From contig NZ_CAMLIX010000015.1 of NCBI RefSeq assembly GCF_946479975.1, forward strand, positions 1 to 40,073: a stretch of 40,073 bases of DNA, given 5' to 3'. The translations under genes and the position numbers were made by a program. A model generated the notes under the pieces. The model was not told where the DNA came from and did no database searches. It saw only the letters and a program-made list of their open reading frames with translations. Source of the stretch: an uncultured Flavobacterium sp. GTDB lineage: Bacteria > Bacteroidota > Bacteroidia > Flavobacteriales > Flavobacteriaceae. This document shows positions 1 through 7,744 of the stretch, in pieces; within the stretch, counting starts at the first letter, position 1; every line of letters starts with the position of its first letter.

Positions 1-49
1 AAAATCTAAAATCTAAAATCTAAAATCTAAAATCTAAAATCTAAAATCT
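1..49. repeat. Tandem 7-mer repeat AAAATCT x7
   Basis: Seven perfect copies of AAAATCT run from the first base of the window to position 49, and a partial AAAAT follows up to the stop codon of the rRNA methyltransferase gene. The array is probably cut by the window edge. The same 7-mer flanks the palindromic element inside the aminotransferase gene (14989-15034) and the palindrome at 26344-26355, so it looks like one member of a dispersed repeat family. There are no spacers, so it is not CRISPR-like. Confidence 0.9.
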
Positions 50-53
50 AAAA

Positions 54-842
54 TTAAAACCCTCTTTGTCTTTTGGCTTCAAAAATTAAAATCGCTGCAG
101 CAACAGAAACGTTCATGCTGTCGATTTCGCCCTGCATTGGGATAATGATGTTCTGAGTTGCTTCATCACGCCATTGCTGTGTTAAACCTGTAGCTTCTGT
201 TCCCACAACCAAAGCAGTTGGAGTAGTAAAATCTTGAGTGTGATAAGAAGTTGAATTTTGTAAAGTGGCACTGTAGAAATTGATGTTTTTTTCTTTTAAA
301 AAAGCAATAATTTCTTCGGATGTTCCTGTTGCAATTTGATTGGTAAACAAACATCCCACGCTTGAGCGAACAATATTCGGATTGTATAAATCACTTTTTG
401 GATTTGCAATTAAAACAGCGTCAAGATTTGCTGCATCTGCAGTTCGTAAAACCGCGCCGATATTTCCGGGTTTTTCCAAGGATTCAACAACCATAATTAA
501 AGGATTGTCAGATAATTTTAAATCAGATAATTTTAGGGATTTGCTTTTTGCAACCGCTAAAATTCCTTCTGTAGTATCGCGGTAGGCTAGTTTTTGGTAA
601 ACTTCCTTATTGATTTCAATAATTTGAAACGGATTCTGAATCAGTTTGTTGATTTCAGTTTCAGCAACTAATTCAGGTAAAAATAAAACGGTTTCTATTT
701 CGTAACCGCCTTTGATGGCTAATGAAATTTCGCGAAAGCCTTCAATTAAAAATGTTCCGGTTTGTTTTCTGGCTTTGGATTTTTCTTGAAGTAAAACCAA
801 AGATTTTATAAACGGATTTTGAACTGAAGTGATTTGTTTCAT
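54..842 (-). CDS. TrmH/SpoU family RNA 2'-O-methyltransferase
   Basis: This is a SAM-dependent RNA ribose methyltransferase of the trefoil-knot (SPOUT) class, 262 residues, a normal length for RlmB/TsnR-like enzymes. An N-terminal substrate-binding domain covers about residues 1-100 (FLIEGFREIS near 31-40). The three SpoU motifs are all present: EKPGNIGAVLRTADA at about 123-137, the glycine-rich GTEATGL at 214-220, and IPMQGEIDSMNVSVAAA at 234-250. The Arg of motif 1 and the Asn-Val-Ser of motif 3 are the usual catalytic and cofactor residues. The exact target nucleotide (23S rRNA or other) cannot be read from sequence. It is the last gene of the leftward series and is separated from the DUF2167 gene by a 188-base gap with an inverted repeat, so it may be transcribed on its own. 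A 15-base duplication lies in the interdomain linker. Confidence 0.9.
   Translation of the reverse strand: MKQITSVQNPFIKSLVLLQEKSKARKQTGTFLIEGFREISLAIKGGYEIETVLFLPELVAETEINKLIQNPFQIIEINKEVYQKLAYRDTTEGILAVAKSKSLKLSDLKLSDNPLIMVVESLEKPGNIGAVLRTADAANLDAVLIANPKSDLYNPNIVRSSVGCLFTNQIATGTSEEIIAFLKEKNINFYSATLQNSTSYHTQDFTTPTALVVGTEATGLTQQWRDEATQNIIIPMQGEIDSMNVSVAAAILIFEAKRQRGF
508..535. repeat. 15-base in-frame direct duplication in the methyltransferase gene
   Basis: The unit TCAGATAATTTTAAA (508-522) is followed directly by TCAGATAATTTTA (523-535). On the minus strand it encodes two copies of Leu-Lys-Leu-Ser-Asp at about residues 106-116, in the linker between the substrate-binding and catalytic domains. 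The length is a multiple of three, so the reading frame is kept. Confidence 0.8.
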
Positions 843-934
843 TTTTTAAGCGACTAAGATTCTAAGGCGCTAAGGTACTGAGATTTTTTCTTCCTGCAAG
901 GTTTTTAAAAGCTCGTAGTTATGCAATAAGTTTT

Positions 935-1029
935 TTTTTAGCCACGAATTTCATGAATTTTCACTAATTTTTCTCGTAGAAAGAGAAAAAAAATAATTCG
1001 TGCGAATTCGTGAAATTCGTGGCTAAAAA
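935..1029. repeat. Long inverted repeat, AGCCACGAATTTC family
   Basis: A 25-base arm at 935-959 (core TAGCCACGAATTTC) pairs with an arm at 1005-1029, with one T-G wobble. The 45-base loop contains a smaller TTTTCTC/GAGAAAA hairpin. The right arm abuts the stop codon of the DUF2167 gene. The T run is on the wrong side for a terminator of the leftward genes. A related hairpin lies at 28301-28350. The rest of the 843-1030 gap is AT-rich and contains a CGACTAAGATTCTAAGGCGCTAAGG-like stretch, but no gene is visible. Confidence 0.85.
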
Positions 1030-1030
1030 A

Positions 1031-1963
1031 TTACTCTTCAGTAGAATTATTATTTTCTTCTAAAAGAGCAGTTTCTTCAGCTGGTTTAGTCACAACTTGG
1101 TCTTTGCTCCCAAAAAGAAATTTCTTTACTGCTGCAAAAGCAGCGATAATTCCGATTACAATGATCTTTCCGAATTTTGCCAAAATAGCAAAGAATCCAA
1201 CTTTTGCCAGAACTTTTCCAGCAACTAATCCACCTATTGTCCAAGCGGCTACGGTATCTGTATCAGCATCAAAATCCAAATATTTATGACCATCATTAAA
1301 TTCTACACTTTTAATGATTCCTGGAATACTCTTTTTAACTTCTTCTAACTGATTTACACCGGCAACAGCAGAAATATTATACATTCCTTTTCTTCCTAAA
1401 ACTCTTAAATCGTAATTTAAAGTATGATTTTTATCGTCTCCAAACTGCAATTCTTTTGCCCAATGCAATACTTTTAAGTTGTTGTCATAAAATGGTTTAG
1501 ATGCCCATCCAATCAATTGCACTTCAGAATAGCCGGCATTTTTTCTTTCTACATTTGCTGTTGCAACATCCTCTTTCATGGTTTTTAGCAAATCGTCATA
1601 ATCAATATCGTCGGCGTCGTCATCTTTTACATAACCATCGCCTTGATAGCTAATTACAAACATCCAGCTGTCCATATGCGTAACACCTTTTCCGTCTGGA
1701 ACAAGTGAACCTAAAATCGTTTTATCTTCGGGATTTCCCCATAAATTACTTAGAACGTTTTGAGTTTGTTCTCCATTTAAAAATTTAAAGCCTTTTGGAA
1801 CATTCAAAGTTCCTTCTCCTTCTGTAAGTTTAATTTTTCCTGACTCGTAAGTAAACGATTTTTCAATTTTGTCGTAATAAGCTTTAAGCGTATCAGGCTG
1901 TTGTGCAGACATCTTAAAAATGGAAATTGTCCATAACAAAACAAATAATACTGTTTTTTTCAT
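1031..1963 (-). CDS. DUF2167 family secreted/membrane protein
   Basis: This 310-residue protein has an N-terminal signal peptide (MKKTVLFVLLWTISIFKMSA-QQ) and a soluble region of about 200 residues. That region carries the DUF2167 hallmarks: a GTLNVPKGFKFL strand near residue 52, GNPEDKTILGSLVP, and a WMFVISYQGDGYV stretch followed by an acidic DDDADDIDYDD segment. Two hydrophobic segments lie near the C terminus (about residues 240-290), followed by a charged tail (EETALLEENNNSTEE). I expect it in the inner membrane with the bulk exported. The family has no established reaction that I can name. It follows the phosphatase-like gene after 46 bases with no visible promoter, so co-transcription is likely. 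Confidence 0.8.
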   Translation of the reverse strand: MKKTVLFVLLWTISIFKMSAQQPDTLKAYYDKIEKSFTYESGKIKLTEGEGTLNVPKGFKFLNGEQTQNVLSNLWGNPEDKTILGSLVPDGKGVTHMDSWMFVISYQGDGYVKDDDADDIDYDDLLKTMKEDVATANVERKNAGYSEVQLIGWASKPFYDNNLKVLHWAKELQFGDDKNHTLNYDLRVLGRKGMYNISAVAGVNQLEEVKKSIPGIIKSVEFNDGHKYLDFDADTDTVAAWTIGGLVAGKVLAKVGFFAILAKFGKIIVIGIIAAFAAVKKFLFGSKDQVVTKPAEETALLEENNNSTEE

Positions 1964-2009
1964 TGGATTGGTTTAATTGGTTAAAAATTATTTAGGGTTT
2001 TGGGTTGCA

Positions 2010-3089
2010 TTAAAATACTTCTGAAATTTCTTTCTCAACAGGATGCGACGTTTTAAAATCATATCCCATAATTTTTGCTAAAGTTTGGGCAAATTGTTTC
2101 TGGTAGAATTGAGATTCGGTTTTAATCTCGCCTTTCGGAGCAATTTCTGGTCCCATTGCGGCAAACCAAATTTCAGATGCGCCTGGAACATCAGCACCGT
2201 GATCTGTCCATTGCGTTTTTACTTTGTCGCCGCGTCCGTGATCTACTGTTATAAATAAGGTTGTTTTGTTTTTGTACTGAGGATCATTTTGAACAAAATT
2301 CCAAATTTCCTGAATCCATTTATCTACTTGATTTGCTGCGTCGAGATACGATCTATAATCTCCGTGATGTGCCCATTCATCGGTTTCTCCGTAAGCAATG
2401 TAAAGTACTTTTGGCTTTTTAGCTTTCAATTCATCCATTGCCTGATAATGTGTAAAAACATCCAGACACTCATCCTGATGAAAAGGCTTAAACGAATTGT
2501 CTCGCATTTCGTTTAATAATTTCTGAGCAGATGTTGGCTTGTTTCCGCCCACTTTATCAAAAGCAGAAATTACTGGAAAACCACTTCTTTCTTCATTCAG
2601 AATTCTATCAAAAGCGTCCCAAGCACCAAAGGCGGTAACTTTTCCCTTAAATTTTGACTGTTGATTTAAAAACTCTAAAACATTCACATTCGGATTTGGT
2701 TTGTATCCGTTTGAATTTACTTGAAGATCAACATTTCCAGTCATGATTTCGCTGTAACCAGGATAACTAAACCAATACGGATTCGCAACATCAACTTTGT
2801 TCCCTAAATTTCTATTGCCATAAATTTGTCCTTTAGAAACAATTTCAGACCACAAAAAAGGCATTAATTTTTTGCGTGCTTCTTTAATATCTGCATCTCC
2901 GTATTTCTTATAAATGTAAGCGCTGTCTCCTTGATTGAATTTTTTATCATTGGCAATCGCAGGATCAATTCCTTTAAAAACTTCCTGCCATCTAAAACCA
3001 TCTGTGGTAATTATGATGATGTTTTCTGTTTTTTGTGCCTGAGATTGAATGCTTAATAAAATGAACAGAAATAGAATTGCTTTTTTCAT
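2010..3089 (-). CDS. Secreted alkaline phosphatase superfamily protein (phosphodiesterase/sulfatase-like)
   Basis: This 359-residue protein has a signal peptide (MKKAILFLFILLSIQSQAQ) and the metal-site pattern of the alkaline phosphatase superfamily. The pattern comprises an early Asp in TTDGFRWQEVF (D30), a likely Ser nucleophile in SYPGYSEIMTG, an Asp/His cluster in ETDEWAHHGDYRSYLDAANQ, and the late TVDHGRGD and WTDHGADVPG segments that supply His ligands. The fold resembles the type I phosphodiesterase/nucleotide pyrophosphatase group, acting in the periplasm or outside the cell. The substrate is unknown. A possible -7 element lies upstream at 3123-3130, and the DUF2167 gene follows on the same strand. 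A 185-base gap separates it from the transglutaminase gene, so it may start its own transcript. Confidence 0.8.
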   Translation of the reverse strand: MKKAILFLFILLSIQSQAQKTENIIIITTDGFRWQEVFKGIDPAIANDKKFNQGDSAYIYKKYGDADIKEARKKLMPFLWSEIVSKGQIYGNRNLGNKVDVANPYWFSYPGYSEIMTGNVDLQVNSNGYKPNPNVNVLEFLNQQSKFKGKVTAFGAWDAFDRILNEERSGFPVISAFDKVGGNKPTSAQKLLNEMRDNSFKPFHQDECLDVFTHYQAMDELKAKKPKVLYIAYGETDEWAHHGDYRSYLDAANQVDKWIQEIWNFVQNDPQYKNKTTLFITVDHGRGDKVKTQWTDHGADVPGASEIWFAAMGPEIAPKGEIKTESQFYQKQFAQTLAKIMGYDFKTSHPVEKEISEVF

Positions 3090-3122
3090 GTTTTTATTAA
3101 TTTGAAATTACATTAATTGCCT

Positions 3123-3130
3123 CAAAACTA
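3123..3130 (-). promoter_or_regulatory. Possible Bacteroidota -7 element for the phosphatase-like gene
   Basis: The minus strand reads TAGTTTTG, an exact match to TAnnTTTG, 33 bases upstream of the start codon at 3089. No convincing TTG -33 element lies at the expected distance, so support is weak. The surrounding 3090-3274 gap is otherwise AT-rich with no gene. Confidence 0.35.
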
Positions 3131-3274
3131 ATTAATTTAATTAATGAATTTTTACGGGATGACGTAACGTAACTATAAATTAATAATAGATAAAATGAAT
3201 GAAATCGAATATAGCGTAAAGAGGTTTAATAACTATTTTATATTTTCCCTAAATTATTTCACTTATAAAAACTT

Positions 3275-4420
3275 CTATTTTGTTGGCTTAGCCCAAAACA
3301 AATTTGGATTATTTGTCTTGTAATTGATCGTTTTTACATTTATTTTAGTATTCGTAAACTCTGCTTTTTGCGGGGTTTGTTCAATTCCATCTAATGGCAA
3401 TAATTCAACATATGCGATTTCTTTTCCAGCTTTCACAGTTTCAGTATCATATTCACTGTAAACAGGAGTTTTTAGTCTGTATAGATTTTTAGCCATGTAA
3501 ATTTCTAGGTAATTTTCTTTAGTTTGCGTTGTTTTGTTATTCCAATTTGCTTCAGGATTTAAAATCAATGTTTTTCCTGTAATTAATCTTTCTCTTACTT
3601 CTTGAATTCCAAGTAATTCTCCTTTCTCATTCATAACATAAGCATCGAAAGTAGGATCTATCCAAATCCATTTTTTAAATTCATTGCTGTACACCATATT
3701 AATTACGTGACAATCATCAAAATCAGTTTCTTTTGGCATACAGGTAATGTATCTCGATTTTATACCCATGGCTAAATAACATTCATTAAGAATTGTAGAC
3801 ATCATTCTGCAGTTAAGACCTCTATTTTCGGTTTTGCATACTTTTACTAAGTCAATTGCATTTTTTAGCTCAGGATTATAACTGGCTCCATCATGTCTGA
3901 TAATTTTATGTACCCAATGAAGTAAATTAAGAATTTGAGAAGTTTCGCTTCCAGTTCCAGCAATTGAATCTAGTTTGAAATCTTTTCTAATTTTCATTAG
4001 ATTAGAATTTTCCTTTGGCTGATAAGTGAATTCAGGAATAAATCTATTATCAGAATAATTATACTTTCCGGCTTTTTTAAGTATTTCTAAACGAGATGTA
4101 GTGGCTTTATACTTTATCTGTGTATGAGCTTTTACAGAATCATTAAGTAAAATGACAAAATCAAATTGAGTGTTTTTTTTAATTTTTATTGAAATTGAAT
4201 CTTTATCGGTAATAAAAGTTACTTTTTTTCCTAAAGAAGATGTTTCGTAAACATCTGGATTTAGTTCAGGAGAAATATTCCAAGATTGTTTTTTGTATAA
4301 ATTACCATCTCTAATATCAAGTTTTTTTGATGTTGCTTTTATTGTTGGAATATTTTGCTGACTGATAACTAGTTGTGCAAAAAAGGCGAAAAATACAAGA
4401 AAACTAATTTTTAATTTCAT
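3275..4420 (-). CDS. Secreted transglutaminase-like cysteine protein
   Basis: Start placed at the ATG at 4420 because it begins a clean signal peptide (MKLKISFLVFFAFFAQLVIS). A longer reading from 4519 would overlap the DUF58 gene and put 33 residues ahead of that signal. The mature protein (381 residues in total) has an N-terminal beta-rich region and a transglutaminase core. The triad residues are visible as Cys204 (LNCRMMS), His238 (DDCHVINMVY) and Asp255 (IWIDPTFDAY). In bacteria this fold may act as a protease, amidase or crosslinking enzyme. Which of these applies here is unknown. It lies 49 bases downstream of the DUF58 gene, and transglutaminase-like proteins are recurrent partners of MoxR/DUF58 modules, so I place it in that operon. 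Confidence 0.85.
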   Translation of the reverse strand: MKLKISFLVFFAFFAQLVISQQNIPTIKATSKKLDIRDGNLYKKQSWNISPELNPDVYETSSLGKKVTFITDKDSISIKIKKNTQFDFVILLNDSVKAHTQIKYKATTSRLEILKKAGKYNYSDNRFIPEFTYQPKENSNLMKIRKDFKLDSIAGTGSETSQILNLLHWVHKIIRHDGASYNPELKNAIDLVKVCKTENRGLNCRMMSTILNECYLAMGIKSRYITCMPKETDFDDCHVINMVYSNEFKKWIWIDPTFDAYVMNEKGELLGIQEVRERLITGKTLILNPEANWNNKTTQTKENYLEIYMAKNLYRLKTPVYSEYDTETVKAGKEIAYVELLPLDGIEQTPQKAEFTNTKINVKTINYKTNNPNLFWAKPTK

Positions 4421-4469
4421 TTTTTGATTTGATTTTGATTGAGATGAAAATAGTGAACTAATGAATAAA

Positions 4470-5801
4470 TTATAAAATACCTCGAGATTTAATCTCCAAA
4501 TATTTATTAATAGCGTCAAGCGTAAGATTTTCGGGCTGCGTTAAAACAGAATGAATTCCGTATTTCTTCAATTCATTTACAATCAATCGCTTTTCAAACA
4601 TAAATTTCTCGGCAATCACTTTATCGTAAACTTCCTGAATTGTAGTTGTTTTTTTGTTGATGATGCTGTTTAATTCGGTATTGCTAAAGAAAACAACGAC
4701 CAATAAATGACTCTTCGCAATTCCTTTTAAATAGGACAATTGTCGATTTAAACCGTCCATTGTTTCAAAATTCGTGTACAGAATAATTAAACTTCTTTGA
4801 TTGATGTTTTTCTTAATATCAACATACAATCGGCTGTAATCGCTTTCAAAAAAGTCAGTTTTTACATTGTATAAAGTTTCTAGGATTTTCTGCATCTGCG
4901 AACCTCTTCTTTCGGCAAAAACTCTGTTTTCTACCTTTTTAGAAAAAGAAAAAAGTCCCGCTTTATCTTGTTTTTTCAAAATTACATTGGATAAAACCAA
5001 AGCCGAATTAATTGCATAATCCAATAAACTTAAGCCGTCAAAAGGCATTTGCATAACACGGCCTTTGTCAATTGCCATGTAAACCGACTGCGATTTTTCG
5101 TCCTGAAACTGATTGACCATTAAAGAATTTCTTTTGGCGGTCGCTTTCCAGTTCAACGTTCTTAAATCATCGCCTTGAACATATTCTTTAATTTGTTCAA
5201 ACTCCATTGTATGGCCGATTCTGCGGATTTTCTTTATTCCGTATTGAAATAATGTATTTGAGAAAGCGATCAAATCGTATTTTCTTAACTGAATATAAGA
5301 AGGATAAGTAGGCACCATTTGATCTTTAGCAAAAGAAAATCTTCTGGCAATCAATCGTAATGGTGAAGAAACATAAACATTTAAAGCTCCAAAATGATAT
5401 TCACCTCGTTCTGTCGGGCGAAGTTCGTAGCCAATTTCTTTTTGTGTTGCAGCTTTTATTGACTTTACAATTTTGAAATCACGAACCTGAAACTGAAACG
5501 GAATTTCATCAATAATCTTAACTAAAACAGGAAAATTATAATGATTTTTTAAATTGATTCTTATGGGATTTAAATCTCCATTTGATAATTTTTCTGGCGT
5601 AATTCTTTCTGCCTCAAGTCCAGTTCGTGCGATGTAAAGAATTAAAACATCCAAAACTAAAAAAGTACTAAAAGCCAAAACAATAAGCCAGACAGCATTG
5701 TAAATGTTTGGAAAAATAAAAGCACAAATAAACAATCCTATAATGCCAATCAGCACATAGAAAAAGAAATTATTCAGATATAGACTTTTTATGAATTTCA
5801 A
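4470..5801 (-). CDS. DUF58 family protein (MoxR-associated)
   Basis: This 443-residue protein has two membrane segments at about residues 13-31 and 36-57. A beta-rich linker follows, then the DUF58 signature (GDDLRTLNWKATAKRNSLMV, about 209-229) and a von Willebrand A-like domain. In the A domain the expected DxSxS metal site reads DKGRV (D245), so the two serines are missing and classical metal binding is doubtful. The start is a TTG at 5801. An in-frame stop lies three codons upstream and no ATG is available near the N terminus, so TTG is the best choice. DUF58 proteins are standard partners of MoxR ATPases. Here the MoxR gene lies upstream but is separated by one small secreted gene and a repeat-rich gap. 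Confidence 0.87.
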   Translation of the reverse strand: MKFIKSLYLNNFFFYVLIGIIGLFICAFIFPNIYNAVWLIVLAFSTFLVLDVLILYIARTGLEAERITPEKLSNGDLNPIRINLKNHYNFPVLVKIIDEIPFQFQVRDFKIVKSIKAATQKEIGYELRPTERGEYHFGALNVYVSSPLRLIARRFSFAKDQMVPTYPSYIQLRKYDLIAFSNTLFQYGIKKIRRIGHTMEFEQIKEYVQGDDLRTLNWKATAKRNSLMVNQFQDEKSQSVYMAIDKGRVMQMPFDGLSLLDYAINSALVLSNVILKKQDKAGLFSFSKKVENRVFAERRGSQMQKILETLYNVKTDFFESDYSRLYVDIKKNINQRSLIILYTNFETMDGLNRQLSYLKGIAKSHLLVVVFFSNTELNSIINKKTTTIQEVYDKVIAEKFMFEKRLIVNELKKYGIHSVLTQPENLTLDAINKYLEIKSRGIL

Positions 5802-5825
5802 GTTTTCTCAGTTTTATATTTTCTA

Positions 5826-6431
5826 TTAAATTTTAGTGAAGTCATTAAAGTCAAAGCCTTCGAGAAATGCTATTTTCCAAATCCCGTTTTCTTTAACTGT
5901 TTTAACCTTATATTTAAAATCGCCCTTCCAGGACCAAGTCCAATCAAAAGAAGCATTATTGTTTTCAATTTTCATATGGTTTATTGTCATTGTTTTCCAA
6001 TAATTTTCTGGATTGTCTTGACAATTGCACCACGGATTAGTATCATTCCCAAAAGGAGGTAGTTCTCCTTCAAACCATTCTATTTTTTTAGTTTTTAGAT
6101 TAGAATCTATTTGTAAAGCAATTTTATTGTAATTGTCTAAAAATTGTTGCGAGAAGAAATTGGTTTTGTTCAGTTCTTCCAGCCTTTTTTTATGTGCGTT
6201 TAAATCTAAGCCAATGTATTTGTCTCCTTTTTTGTTTGCAAGCGGATTGAAATCATTGTTGCTGTTTTTGGTTTCAACCCATTCGTACAATTTTTTAACT
6301 AGAATTTCAATCTCCTGTTTATCACTTTTGAAATAAAAAGATTCTTTTTTCTCTTTAAAATAAGTAGCATTTGCAGATTGAACAATCAGCAGAAGCAGAG
6401 AGAACGAAATAAGAAGTTTAGATGTTTTCAA
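5826..6431 (-). CDS. Small secreted protein of unknown function inside the MoxR operon
   Basis: I do not recognise a family for this 201-residue protein. It has a signal peptide (MKTSKLLISFSLLLLIVQSANA). A helical first half follows (KKRLEELNKTNFFSQQFLDN) and a beta-rich second half with a Cys pair in NPWCNCQDNPENYW. The end (WKIAFLEGFDF) is reminiscent of NTF2-like folds, which is only an impression. The start is a TTG at 6431, chosen because the signal peptide begins there and no ATG is near. It sits 24 bases upstream of DUF58 and 219 bases downstream of moxR. The gap to moxR is filled by two inverted repeats, which suggests it was inserted into an older moxR-DUF58 arrangement. Confidence 0.7.
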   Translation of the reverse strand: MKTSKLLISFSLLLLIVQSANATYFKEKKESFYFKSDKQEIEILVKKLYEWVETKNSNNDFNPLANKKGDKYIGLDLNAHKKRLEELNKTNFFSQQFLDNYNKIALQIDSNLKTKKIEWFEGELPPFGNDTNPWCNCQDNPENYWKTMTINHMKIENNNASFDWTWSWKGDFKYKVKTVKENGIWKIAFLEGFDFNDFTKI

Positions 6432-6489
6432 ATTTTTTATTTTTATTGTTTCAGGTCTCCAGTTTCAAGTTTCACGTTTGGTTGTCTGG

Positions 6490-6532
6490 CTGAGCGAAGT
6501 CGAAGCCCTTTTCGCCCTTCGACTTCGCTCAG
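6490..6532. repeat. Inverted repeat, CTTCGACTTCGCTCAG family
   Basis: Perfect 16-base arms CTGAGCGAAGTCGAAG (6490-6505) and CTTCGACTTCGCTCAG (6517-6532) enclose an 11-base loop. The element is more GC-rich than its surroundings and has no T run on either side, so it is better read as a dispersed repeat than as a terminator. Confidence 0.9.
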
Positions 6533-6554
6533 GGTGACAAGTGGTTCATTGAAA

Positions 6555-6643
6555 GTTTTCAGTTTTCAGTCTCAGTATTCAGTCTCAGTTTACGGTTGTT
6601 TAACTGCGACTGAATACTGCGACTGCGACTGAAAACTGAAAAC
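6555..6643. repeat. Inverted repeat, GTTTTCAGTTTTCAGTC family
   Basis: Arms GTTTTCAGTTTTCAGTC (6555-6571) and GACTGAAAACTGAAAAC (6627-6643) match over 17 bases. The pairing extends inward imperfectly through CAGTATTCAGTC and GACTGAATACTG. The element ends eight bases before the moxR stop codon, so a moxR transcript would carry a very long hairpin directly after its coding region. Confidence 0.85.
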
Positions 6644-6650
6644 TAAAAAA

Positions 6651-7664
6651 CTACCTAGGAATCTCTACCGTTTCAATAATTTGTTTAATGATTTCAGAAC
6701 TTGTAATACCTTCCATTTCGCGCTCTGGCGTTACAATAACGCGATGTTGTAAAACAGGAATTGCCGCTTCTTTAATATCTTCTGGAGTAACAAAATCACG
6801 TCCGCGGATGGCAGCAAAACCTTTGGCAGCATTCAAAATAGCAATCGAAGCACGAGGCGAAGCACCTAAATATAAAAAGGCATTTTCGCGTGTGTTTACT
6901 ACAATTCTGGCGATATATTCTAATAAATTTTGTTCGACTCTAATTTGTTTTACCAAAGCTTGATATTCTTTGATTTCTTGTCCAGAAAGAACTGTTTTTA
7001 TAGCATCCAATTTTCCGTGATCCTGTAAAGAATGTTCTCTTTGAATGATTAAAATTTCTTCATTCAATTTTGGATAATCGATAGTAATTTTGAAAAGAAA
7101 ACGGTCCAATTGCGCCTCAGGCAAACGATATGTTCCTTCCTGCTCAATTGGGTTTTGAGTTGCAATTACCAAAAACGGAGTTTCTAATTGATAACTAGAA
7201 CCGTCAATTGTAATCTGACGCTCTTCCATAACTTCAAAAAGAGCGGCTTGCGTTTTGGCAGGCGCACGGTTGATTTCATCAATTAAAATTAAATTAGAGA
7301 AAATAGGTCCTTTTTTAAATTCAAACTCCGAAGTTTTTAAATTAAAAATTGAAGTTCCTAAAATATCAGAAGGCATTAAATCTGGCGTAAATTGAATTCT
7401 GCTGAAACCAATATTCAAAGTTTTAGACAATAATTTAGCCGTAATTGTTTTGGCAACTCCAGGAACTCCTTCCAAAAGAACATGTCCGTTTGACAAAATA
7501 GCAACCAAAAGCTGATCGACCATTTTGTGTTGTCCTACAATTACAGTTTCGATCTCTTTTTTAATTGTATTTACGTGTTCTAAAAGAGGTCCTAAATTAA
7601 TTCTAGTCTCAAAATTCACATTTTCATTTGTGATTTCGTTTGATGTTGTATTGATATCGTCCAT
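6651..7664 (-). CDS. MoxR family AAA+ ATPase
   Basis: This 337-residue MoxR-class ATPase is thought to act as a chaperone or remodeller for membrane or A-domain partners. Visible motifs are Walker A GVPGVAKT (about 66-73), Walker B LILIDEIN (about 125-132), sensor 1 ATQNP (168-172) and the MoxR signature EGTYRLPEAQLDRF right after it. The C-terminal lid includes SPRASIAILNAAKGFA and ends TSSEIIKQIIETVEIPR. Length and motif order are complete. The gene sits 80 bases downstream of the DUF4350 gene and is followed by a repeat-filled gap, then the secreted unknown and DUF58. The operon context points to the MoxR/DUF58 envelope system, while its actual substrate is unknown. Confidence 0.93.
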   Translation of the reverse strand: MDDINTTSNEITNENVNFETRINLGPLLEHVNTIKKEIETVIVGQHKMVDQLLVAILSNGHVLLEGVPGVAKTITAKLLSKTLNIGFSRIQFTPDLMPSDILGTSIFNLKTSEFEFKKGPIFSNLILIDEINRAPAKTQAALFEVMEERQITIDGSSYQLETPFLVIATQNPIEQEGTYRLPEAQLDRFLFKITIDYPKLNEEILIIQREHSLQDHGKLDAIKTVLSGQEIKEYQALVKQIRVEQNLLEYIARIVVNTRENAFLYLGASPRASIAILNAAKGFAAIRGRDFVTPEDIKEAAIPVLQHRVIVTPEREMEGITSSEIIKQIIETVEIPR

Positions 7665-7744
7665 AATTTGGTCTGTTTTTATTTTATTTTGCTAGAAATT
7701 TAAAGGTTTAAAAGAATTTAAAATCTGTTGCAAATATTTTTTAG

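Noticed and set aside
1..49. CRISPR-like array
   Set aside because: The 7-base units are directly adjacent with no spacers, and no cas gene is present.
935..1029. Intrinsic terminator for the DUF2167 gene
   Set aside because: On the minus strand the hairpin is followed by A residues, not T residues.
3275..4519. Longer start for the transglutaminase-like gene at 4519
   Set aside because: It would overlap the DUF58 gene and place 33 residues ahead of a clear signal peptide that begins at 4420.
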